Positions 1-5,831 of a stretch of DNA of 6,551 nt are shown in pieces; position 1 is the stretch's first letter; each line of letters starts with the position of its first letter. Both the position numbers and the translations under genes were made by a program. The DNA lies in contig JAJQGZ010000043.1 in assembly GCA_021200075.1 (NCBI GenBank), positions 1 to 6,551 on the forward strand, given 5' to 3'. Below the pieces are notes generated by a model. The model saw only the letters and a program-made list of their open reading frames with translations, did not search any database and was not told where the DNA came from. This stretch comes from Clostridiales bacterium. Lineage in GTDB: Bacteria; Bacillota; Clostridia; Oscillospirales; Acutalibacteraceae.

Positions 1-791
1 ATGTATTTGTCAGCATTATATCAAGCGGAGAATTGACAAGTGATGTTTTGTGTGAAGCTGCTACAGACTTAACTTTAATGTTTGGCTTTTTTGCGACAAA
101 AGGATTATCTGTAATAGGAGTAGGATGGACTTTAGGAGTCATATTCGGATTTTATATTTTATTTCCGTTTTTTGTTTTCCTCATTTGGAATAAAAGAAGG
201 GCTTGGTTTAGCTTTTTCTTAACTGTTGCTATATATTTTTTAATTGTTTTGTACTTCAAGCCTGACAGCGGTGCTTTAGTATTTATGTGGCTATTTTATT
301 TTGTTGCCGGAGGTTTGATTTACTTATATAAAGATAATGTTGAAAAGCTGATAAATAATCATTTGTGGCTTGGCGCTGCTTTCTTTATTATCGGATTTTG
401 TTTGGTTTTTGTGATAGATAATTCGTTTAGCAGTATATATAAAACAGTATTTGGATTACTGAAAAATATTTTAGGTTTTTCAATGATAGTTTTAGGATCA
501 ATATCAAAAAGCGTTAAAATATGGGATAATCCGATAAGTAAATTTATCAGTAACATAAGTTTAGAAATATATTTGTCTCATATGATGGTTTATCGTATAA
601 CAGAAAAGGTCGGAATAACAACTATTGCAGGAAATACAGTAATATCTTATATTTTAACTTGTATTATAACAATAGCAGCAACCATAATTTTTGCATCAGT
701 ATATCATTATGTTGAAGGGAAAATAAAACTTAAATTTTCAAGAAGAAAATTACTTGATAACGGAGATGAGTCCAATGGCAAAAAAACTTAA
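1..791 (+). CDS. Membrane acyltransferase, acyltransferase-3 (OafA/YrhL-like) family, C-terminal part
   Basis: The frame is open from the first complete codon (position 3) to TAA at 789-791, so the gene starts before the window; the TTG at 33 is not a convincing start. About 262 residues are visible. They carry roughly seven hydrophobic segments, the family-like stretch VGWTLGVIFGFYILFPFF (matching the W-x-L-x(3-4)-E/F-F-Y-x-LFP region), and near the C-terminus SLEIYLSHMMV, like the S-x-EIYL-x-H segment of this family. Members are integral membrane enzymes that transfer acetyl or other acyl groups to sugars of O-antigens, capsules or exopolysaccharide. The N-terminal third, which normally holds the conserved catalytic His/Arg region, is outside the window, so activity cannot be judged. 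The C-terminal tail is basic and hydrophilic, probably cytoplasmic. The last 17 bases overlap the next gene. The DNA is AT-rich (30% GC at 661-720 by hand count). Acceptor and acyl group are unknown. Confidence 0.85.
   Translation, partial: VFVSIISSGELTSDVLCEAATDLTLMFGFFATKGLSVIGVGWTLGVIFGFYILFPFFVFLIWNKRRAWFSFFLTVAIYFLIVLYFKPDSGALVFMWLFYFVAGGLIYLYKDNVEKLINNHLWLGAAFFIIGFCLVFVIDNSFSSIYKTVFGLLKNILGFSMIVLGSISKSVKIWDNPISKFISNISLEIYLSHMMVYRITEKVGITTIAGNTVISYILTCIITIAATIIFASVYHYVEGKIKLKFSRRKLLDNGDESNGKKT
762..770 (+). promoter_or_regulatory. Shine-Dalgarno site that sets the radical SAM start
   Basis: GGAG at 762-765, within GGAGATGAG, lies 9 nt before the ATG at 775. The ATG at 766 directly abuts GGAG and would have no spacer, and the TTG at 754 has only a weak AGAAG upstream. 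The site lies inside the acyltransferase coding region, so ribosomes finishing that gene at 791 could reinitiate here (translational coupling, inferred). Confidence 0.65.
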
Positions 792-1944
792 CGGAACCGT
801 AATAGTCATATACCGTTGCAACGCACGGTGCAATATGTGCAACAGATACAAAAAGCCCTCTCGCCCCGAGGAGGAAATCAGCGTTGAAACAATCAAGAAA
901 CTGCCCGAAATGTATTTTACCAACATCACGGGCGGAGAGCCTTTCATACGCAGTGATTTGAAGGATATTGTCCGTGAGCTTGACAAAAAGAGCGATCGTA
1001 TCGTAATATCCACAAACGGTTTCTTCACGGACAGGATTATTGATTTGTGTAAGGAATTTCCCAATGTCGGGATAAGAATTTCCATTGAGGGTCTTGAAGA
1101 GACGAATAACAAAATCCGAGGTCTTGACGACGGTTTCAATAAAGGATATACCACACTTAAAAAGCTTGTCGAAATGAATCACCCCGATGTCGGCTTTGGT
1201 ATGACGGTTCAGGATGCAAATGCAAAAGACCTTGTCCCGCTTTATAAGCTCAGCGATGAGATGAATATGGAATTTGCCACCGCATCTCTGCACAATTCAT
1301 TCTATTTTGTCGAGGCGAAAAATATTATCAAGAACAGGGAAGCCGTCGGCAAAGAATTTGAAAAGCTGATTAATGAGCTGTTAAATTCAAATTCGCCGAA
1401 AAAGTGGTTTCGTGCGTATTTTAACCATGGGCTTATCAATTATATTTACGGTCAAAAGCGTTTATTGCCCTGTGATATGGCTTTCGATACTTTCTTTATC
1501 GACCCATACGGAGATGTAATGCCTTGCAACGGAACAAAAGAAAAGGAAGTTATGGGCAATCTCAACGATTCCGACTGGGACACTCTCTGGAACAGCAATC
1601 AGGCTGAAAAGGTGAGAAAAAAGGTTCGCTGCTGTGACAGGCAGTGCTGGATGATAGGCTCCGTTTCCCCGGCTATGCACAAGTATATTTGGGTGCCTGC
1701 GGCTTGGGTAATTAAGCATAAGTTCCTGCGCTTCTTTAAAAACGAGAAATATTCTTTGTTTGAAAATCAAATATGTCGTGACCTGCGTGACGGAAAGGTC
1801 ACAAAGGAGGAGCTTGATAAACTCTCTACCTGCGATATGAACGCTGTTATAAATGACGGTTTGTCCGATACATCAAGGGAACAGCTCAAGGATAAGTCCG
1901 GCGAAGAAATCGTCGATGCGGATATTGCAAACCAGCTTTCATAA
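775..1944 (+). CDS. Radical SAM protein with reduced SPASM/twitch auxiliary Fe-S domain
   Basis: A 389-residue protein if started at ATG 775; the frame extends upstream to TTG 754, but spacing from GGAG favours 775. The radical SAM signature C-x3-C-x2-C is C15-C19-C22 (CNARCNMC), binding the [4Fe-4S] cluster that cleaves S-adenosylmethionine; GGEP at about 53-56 is the SAM-contacting motif. The C-terminal half has C233-x12-G-x4-C251, an exact fit to the first SPASM signature, followed by C286/C287 and C291. The usual C-x2-C-x5-C-x3-C block is reduced to C-x3-C, so four cysteines could hold one auxiliary [4Fe-4S] cluster, as in twitch domains, rather than two. A charged tail of about 60 residues follows. 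Related proteins include RiPP maturases, sugar epimerases and dehydrogenases; the glycan operon context favours a sugar or precursor substrate, but this is inference. Its start overlaps the acyltransferase, and the next gene begins 9 nt after its stop. Its GC content is clearly higher than its neighbours'. Confidence 0.9.
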   Translation: MAKKLNGTVIVIYRCNARCNMCNRYKKPSRPEEEISVETIKKLPEMYFTNITGGEPFIRSDLKDIVRELDKKSDRIVISTNGFFTDRIIDLCKEFPNVGIRISIEGLEETNNKIRGLDDGFNKGYTTLKKLVEMNHPDVGFGMTVQDANAKDLVPLYKLSDEMNMEFATASLHNSFYFVEAKNIIKNREAVGKEFEKLINELLNSNSPKKWFRAYFNHGLINYIYGQKRLLPCDMAFDTFFIDPYGDVMPCNGTKEKEVMGNLNDSDWDTLWNSNQAEKVRKKVRCCDRQCWMIGSVSPAMHKYIWVPAAWVIKHKFLRFFKNEKYSLFENQICRDLRDGKVTKEELDKLSTCDMNAVINDGLSDTSREQLKDKSGEEIVDADIANQLS

Positions 1945-1953
1945 GAGGAAAAT

Positions 1954-3036
1954 ATGAAGATACTTATTGTTAATCCGATAATTTATACTTGTGAAACAAA
2001 TGATATTAAAAAAGTAAATTCAATAAAGGATACAATGATTTATGACCTTTGTCTTGGATTTAAGAACATAGGCGTAAGTGTTACACTCGCTGCTTCGGAT
2101 AAATATATGCCAACTCAAAAAGAAGAGTATCCGTTTGATGTTATATGGCTCAAAACTTCTCTTACCGGAATATTTCCGCCTAACACCTTACCGTTTTGTC
2201 CGGATGTTGTAAAAACAGCAAAAAACGGCAATTATGATTTAATAATCACAAGCGAGGTTTTTTCTCTGAATTCTCTTGCACTGTCAATAAGATGCAAAAA
2301 AAATTTGATTGTTTGGCACGAGCTTGCAAAGCATAACCGAATGATGCACGGTATTCCGTCTAAAATTTGGTACGGTATAGTTGCAAGAATTTTCTTTAAA
2401 AACATAATGATAGTTGCAAGGAGCAAGCAAGCAAAGGATTTTATATCTTGCTACTGTCGAAATATAAGTGATATTGTAATCGACCATGGAGTAAATCTTG
2501 ACAAATTTACTCCATGTACACAAAAAGAAAATTACTTTTGTGTCAGTTCACAACTTATAAGCAGAAAAAGAATAGACGGTATTATTGAAAAGTTTGCCGA
2601 CTATCTTAAGAAATATGACGAAAATTCTTGCCTTTATATTATGGGAAACGGTGAGGAAGAGGAAAATCTCAAAGAGTTGACAGTACGCCTCGGTGTTGAA
2701 AATAGCGTTATTTTTACAGGCAATCTTCCTCATACCCAGCTTATTGAAATTTTAAAAAAAGCTAAGGCAATGCTTGTTAATACCGAAAAGGATAACAATA
2801 TGGTTTCAGTGGTTGAATCAATAGCTCTTGCTACTCCGGTTATCACCACATCTGTTCCGTACAATTCCTCTTATATTAGGGAAAATGAACTCGGCATTGT
2901 AAGTGACAGTTGGGGTGCAAGTGAGCTTTCGAAAATTCAGGATTCAAAATATGTTGACAATTGCCTTGCCTATCGTCCGTCACTTGGTACACAAACAAAG
3001 GCACAGGCGTTTATTGATATTTTTAATAAAAACTAA
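1954..3036 (+). CDS. Glycosyltransferase, GT4-like (GT-B fold), with D-x7-E motif
   Basis: A 360-residue protein starting at ATG 1954, with AGAGGA at 1944-1949 just upstream. The N-terminal Rossmann-like domain (about 1-180) opens with MKILIVNPIIY. The C-terminal domain (about 190-360) has the GT4 architecture: HGVNLDKFTP linker, SSQLISRKRIDGII (the Arg/Lys donor-phosphate region), LYIMGNGEEEENL, VIFTGNLPH, and DNNMVSVVESIALATPVIT. In this last motif the first acidic residue of the classical E-x7-E is Asp280, paired with Glu288; Glu278 lies two residues earlier. Family enzymes are cytoplasmic or membrane-associated retaining transferases that use nucleotide sugars to extend lipid-linked glycans. 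Donor and acceptor cannot be read from the sequence. The gene sits in the operon between the radical SAM gene and a second GT4 gene. It contains a perfect 12-bp inverted repeat at 2485-2516. Composition drops sharply to AT-rich at its start (18% GC at 1981-2040 by hand count). Confidence 0.88.
   Translation: MKILIVNPIIYTCETNDIKKVNSIKDTMIYDLCLGFKNIGVSVTLAASDKYMPTQKEEYPFDVIWLKTSLTGIFPPNTLPFCPDVVKTAKNGNYDLIITSEVFSLNSLALSIRCKKNLIVWHELAKHNRMMHGIPSKIWYGIVARIFFKNIMIVARSKQAKDFISCYCRNISDIVIDHGVNLDKFTPCTQKENYFCVSSQLISRKRIDGIIEKFADYLKKYDENSCLYIMGNGEEEENLKELTVRLGVENSVIFTGNLPHTQLIEILKKAKAMLVNTEKDNNMVSVVESIALATPVITTSVPYNSSYIRENELGIVSDSWGASELSKIQDSKYVDNCLAYRPSLGTQTKAQAFIDIFNKN
2485..2516. repeat. Perfect 12-bp inverted repeat inside GT4 gene
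   Basis: CATGGAGTAAAT at 2485-2496 is the exact reverse complement of ATTTACTCCATG at 2505-2516, with an 8-nt spacer CTTGACAA. The arms encode the conserved HGVNLDKFTP linker region of the glycosyltransferase. No T-tract follows, so it is not a typical intrinsic terminator. It may be a chance dyad, an mRNA hairpin or a protein or recombinase site; nothing in the sequence decides between these. Confidence 0.75.
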
Positions 3037-3060
3037 AACTTATTAATCTTTATTTTTGCG

Positions 3061-3066
3061 AGGTGA
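3061..3066 (+). promoter_or_regulatory. Shine-Dalgarno site that sets the second GT4 start
   Basis: AGGTGA at 3061-3066 ends 4 nt before the ATG at 3071, an ideal placement. It falls after the in-frame TTG at 3056, so that TTG would place the ribosome-binding site inside the coding region and is rejected as start. It lies in the 34-bp gap 3037-3070, the longest gap in the window, which is AT-rich and shows no clear promoter or terminator. Confidence 0.8.
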
Positions 3067-3070
3067 CAGA

Positions 3071-4303
3071 ATGAACATACTGCTTTCTTCATACAGTGTA
3101 AATCCATATCACGGCTCGGAAGACGGTATTGGCTGGCACTGGACGCTGGAATTGAGCAAAAAATTTAATAAGCCTAATGACAAAATATATCTTTTAACAA
3201 AGAAATATAATAAAAAAGCAACTGAAAAAGGAATTAAAGAATACGGATTAAATAATGTAGAGCTTGTAATAGTTGATGTTCCCAATACTTTAAATTGGTT
3301 CAGAGAAAAACATTCTGCTTTTCATCATATGTATTATATATTGTGGCAGGAAGTTGCGTACAGGTGGGCAAAGAACAGTAAAATAAAATTTGATATTATT
3401 CATCATGTCACAATGGGCGATTTCAGAATACCCGGCAAGATGTATAAATTTAAGGATGCAGTAACTATTTTCGGTCCTGTAGGCGGAGGACAGTCTGCAC
3501 CGAAATCATTGAAAAAATACGAAAATCACAAGAGTGTTGAAAAATTCAGAGAAATTATTAATAATTCAAGAGCTTACTCGTTGTCATATAAAAGGAAAAT
3601 CAGTCAATTTAACAAGGTTTATGCAATTAATAAGGAAACGGCGCAAATCATATCTAAAGCTATGGGCAATCGGTCTAACCAACTACCCGAATTGGCAACA
3701 TCTGATGAATTTTTAAACCTTAAAATTGACAATGAGAATTATAAAAGCAAAAATCTAAATATAGTTTATCTCGGCAGACTGATACACAAAAAAGGTTTGC
3801 TTCTTTTAATTGATGTTATGAAACAGCTTTCGGGCGACTTTCCGTACTGCCTAACAATTTACGGCGGCGGTTATCTCGAAGATGAACTCAAAAATTTGAT
3901 TGAACAAAATCATCTCGGTGACAGGGTCAGATTAGGCGGTTCGGTAAAACACACAGAGGTTTCAAAAATATACGGTGAAGCGGATATTTTTATAATGCCG
4001 TCCTTGAGAGAAACAAGCAGCAATGTAATGGTCGAGGCTCTTGCACACAAAGTTCCGGTTATTGCTCTGGATATGAGCTTTGCGTCAATATTAAAAGAAA
4101 AGCAATGCGGACTTTTTATAAATACCGAGCAATCGGCGAATGCAATTATAAATGATTTTTGCAGGGCAATAACGCAGCTTGGTACAGACTCCGAACTAAG
4201 AAAACAACTCGGTCAAAACGGTTATAATTATGTAAATAACGAATTGACTTGGGAAAATAAATTCAATGAAATATACGGTGAAATAAAAACAGTAAATTTT
4301 TAA
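3071..4303 (+). CDS. Glycosyltransferase, GT4-like (GT-B fold), canonical E-x7-E
   Basis: A 410-residue protein from ATG 3071. The N-terminus carries NPYHGSEDGIGWHW (about 11-24), the GSE-x-G-x-GW-x-W glycine loop typical of one GT4 branch, and GPVGGGQSAP at about 135-144. The C-terminal donor-binding domain has YLGRLIHKKGLLLLIDVM, LTIYGGGYLEDEL, RVRLGGSVKH and PSLRETSSNVMVEALAHKVPVI, in which Glu314 and Glu322 form the E-x7-E motif. These enzymes transfer sugar from a nucleotide-sugar donor with retention of configuration, acting at the cytoplasmic face on growing glycans. There is no signal peptide and no membrane segment. The length is normal for the family and no key residue is missing. 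It follows another GT4 gene and precedes the DUF115 gene by 18 nt, which fits successive steps in assembling one repeat unit. The sugar specificity is unknown. Confidence 0.92.
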   Translation: MNILLSSYSVNPYHGSEDGIGWHWTLELSKKFNKPNDKIYLLTKKYNKKATEKGIKEYGLNNVELVIVDVPNTLNWFREKHSAFHHMYYILWQEVAYRWAKNSKIKFDIIHHVTMGDFRIPGKMYKFKDAVTIFGPVGGGQSAPKSLKKYENHKSVEKFREIINNSRAYSLSYKRKISQFNKVYAINKETAQIISKAMGNRSNQLPELATSDEFLNLKIDNENYKSKNLNIVYLGRLIHKKGLLLLIDVMKQLSGDFPYCLTIYGGGYLEDELKNLIEQNHLGDRVRLGGSVKHTEVSKIYGEADIFIMPSLRETSSNVMVEALAHKVPVIALDMSFASILKEKQCGLFINTEQSANAIINDFCRAITQLGTDSELRKQLGQNGYNYVNNELTWENKFNEIYGEIKTVNF

Positions 4304-4321
4304 TAAGGATAACCAAAAACT

Positions 4322-5164
4322 ATGGAAGTTAAATCCAAAATTATTAATCTATCCGACAGCAATATTATATTTAAAAGAATAAAACTGTTTTACTGGAGAG
4401 CTAAAAATATTCCTGCACAAATAAAAATAGAAAAATCCTCAAAATCAAGAAAATCAGGTAAATTTGACTCTAAATTTGAAAAGTTATTTCGCTTGAAAAA
4501 TACTCATATCAACCAAAGATGCTTTATCATTGCTACCGGCCCAAGCCTAACAATCGAAGACTTGGAGCTTTTAAAGGATGAAACTACATTTGGCATGAAT
4601 TCTATTACTAAGATATTTGAAAAAACTTCTTGGAGACCTACTTATTACGGTATACAGGACAGACAGGTATACGAAAAGATGGAAGCTTCAATATTGGAAA
4701 ATTACAAGAACAGTTCAAATGTCTTTGTAGCCGATGAGCTTGAAAATTATTTTTCAATTCCAAGTAATTTTATTGAGTTTCCTTATAACGGAAATTATCA
4801 TTTGTATAACGGCAAGTATGAAGATTATTCCGCCAAATTCAGCGATAATGCATATGGAATTGTTTACGATGGCTATTCAATAACATATTCGTTAATTCAA
4901 ATTGCTGTATATATGGGCTTTAAAGAAATATATTTATTGGGTTGTGACTGCAATTATCCTAAAGGGGAGAAAAACCATTTTGTTGAAAGCGGTTTTGTAG
5001 ACAAAAATGCTTCATCAAATCCGATAAGAATGAGGGTCGGTTATCAAAAAGTAAAGGAATATGCCGACGCTAATGCAATTAAGATTGTCAATTGTACACG
5101 AGGCGGTATGCTTGAGGTCTTCCCGAGAGCAAAATTAGAGCATGTTATAGGAAAGGAAAAATAA
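4322..5164 (+). CDS. DUF115 / MptE-like (MAF_flag10-like) protein, candidate glycosyltransferase
   Basis: A 280-residue protein. ATG 4322 is 18 nt after the previous stop, with AAGGA at 4305-4309 at a rather long 12-nt spacing. Residues 1-60 are Lys/Ser/Arg-rich and little conserved. The domain then runs CFIIATGPSL (67-76), DLELLKDETTFGMNSI (to about 95), a WRPTYYGIQD segment, GYSITYSLIQIAVYMGF (184-200), and YLLGCDCNYP (204-213) followed by H219. The N-terminal G-PSL, FGMN and GCD-x-NY motifs are those of the DUF115 family, which is annotated by homology to archaeal 6-hydroxymethylpterin pyrophosphokinase MptE but in bacteria is common in surface-glycan clusters and in Maf flagellin glycosyltransferases. 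Folate or pterin metabolism has no support from the neighbours. Placement directly before a CMP-sugar synthetase gene makes a CMP-sugar-dependent transferase the favoured hypothesis. No catalytic assignment is proven here. Confidence 0.82.
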   Translation: MEVKSKIINLSDSNIIFKRIKLFYWRAKNIPAQIKIEKSSKSRKSGKFDSKFEKLFRLKNTHINQRCFIIATGPSLTIEDLELLKDETTFGMNSITKIFEKTSWRPTYYGIQDRQVYEKMEASILENYKNSSNVFVADELENYFSIPSNFIEFPYNGNYHLYNGKYEDYSAKFSDNAYGIVYDGYSITYSLIQIAVYMGFKEIYLLGCDCNYPKGEKNHFVESGFVDKNASSNPIRMRVGYQKVKEYADANAIKIVNCTRGGMLEVFPRAKLEHVIGKEK

Positions 5165-5168
5165 ATAT

Positions 5169-5831
5169 ATGAAAACAGTGGCTGTTGTTCCTATGAAATT
5201 GAATAATTCCCGTTTGCCGCAGAAAAATACAAAATCCTTTACAAACGGTGAGCCTCTTTGCAGTTACATATTAAATACGCTTATCGGTATAGAAGAAATT
5301 GACGATGTGTATGTTTATTGCAGTAACGAGACGATTCGTGAGTTTATTCCCGAAAATGTAAAATATTTAAAAAGAAGCACTTCACTTGATACGGACGAAA
5401 CTAAGATGAATGAGGTTTTAAAATGTTTTGCCGATGATGTGGATGCGGATATATATGTTATGACACATACAACTGTACCGTTTATTTCTAAAGAAAGTAT
5501 TGTAAAGGGAATAGAAGCCGTTTCAAACGGAATACACGATTCCGCTTTCGCTGCTAAGAAATTACAGGATTTTCTCTGGAAAGACGGAAAACCATTTAAT
5601 TATACGCTTGACAATATTCCCCGTACACAGGATTTACCTCCGCTTTACGAGGAAACAAGTGGATTTTATATTTATAAGGCAGATGTTATTAAAAGGCTGA
5701 ACAGGCGTATCGGTCAAAATCCGTTTATAGTAGAAGTAAATGAGATTGAAGCTGTTGATATTGACGAAAAAGAGGATTTTGAAATTGCAGACTCTATTTT
5801 TAATCATATGTTCAGAAAAGAGGAAAAATAA
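5169..5831 (+). CDS. Cytidylyltransferase, CMP-sialic acid/CMP-Kdo synthetase-like (CTP_transf_3)
   Basis: A 220-residue protein from ATG 5169, 4 nt after the DUF115 stop; AAGGA at 5153-5157 lies inside the preceding gene. The N-terminal nucleotide loop VPMKLNNSRLPQKN (7-20) is a variant of the PAR-x-GSK-x-LP-x-KN loop of NeuA-like enzymes, retaining R15, P17, K19 and N20. Further on are YVMTHTTVPF (96-105), where NeuA has its QPTSPL-type loop, KLQDFLWKDGKP, an RTQDLPPLYEETSGFYIY segment, and VDIDEKEDFEIAD (196-208), whose D197 and D199 correspond to the metal-binding IDID pair. Such enzymes join CMP from CTP to the anomeric hydroxyl of a 2-keto-3-deoxy sugar acid and release pyrophosphate, in the cytosol. 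It is a compact form (NeuA is usually near 220-230 residues for the catalytic domain alone). It is not close enough to call sialic acid or Kdo, so neuA is not assigned. It overlaps the aldolase gene by one base. Confidence 0.85.
   Translation: MKTVAVVPMKLNNSRLPQKNTKSFTNGEPLCSYILNTLIGIEEIDDVYVYCSNETIREFIPENVKYLKRSTSLDTDETKMNEVLKCFADDVDADIYVMTHTTVPFISKESIVKGIEAVSNGIHDSAFAAKKLQDFLWKDGKPFNYTLDNIPRTQDLPPLYEETSGFYIYKADVIKRLNRRIGQNPFIVEVNEIEAVDIDEKEDFEIADSIFNHMFRKEEK

Noticed and set aside
1..36. ATG at position 1 followed by an 11-codon frame ending at TGA 34-36
   Set aside because: The overlapping frame from position 3 encodes a recognisable acyltransferase continuing from upstream, so this is a shadow.
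754..774. Upstream TTG (754) and ATG (766) starts for the radical SAM gene
   Set aside because: The first has a poor ribosome-binding site and the second no spacer after GGAG; ATG 775 has a proper GGAG at 9 nt.
730..1293. Long open frames on the minus strand opposite the radical SAM gene (also 1462-1770 and 750-1154)
   Set aside because: They have no recognisable domain and lie opposite a gene with intact motifs; they reflect codon bias of the + strand gene.
1771..1818. EF-hand or dockerin-like stretch RDGKVTKEEL in the tail of the radical SAM protein
   Set aside because: Only the D-G-x-V-x3-E part fits; the first and third calcium ligands are Arg and Leu, and there is no second copy.
2498..2526. 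TTGACA as a possible -35 promoter element
   Set aside because: No TATAAT-like -10 box stands 16-18 nt downstream, and the site is in the middle of a gene.
3037..3070. Possible terminator or promoter in the longest intergenic gap
   Set aside because: The gap is AT-rich but has no GC stem, T-tract after a hairpin, or convincing -35/-10 pair; it holds only the ribosome-binding site of the next gene.
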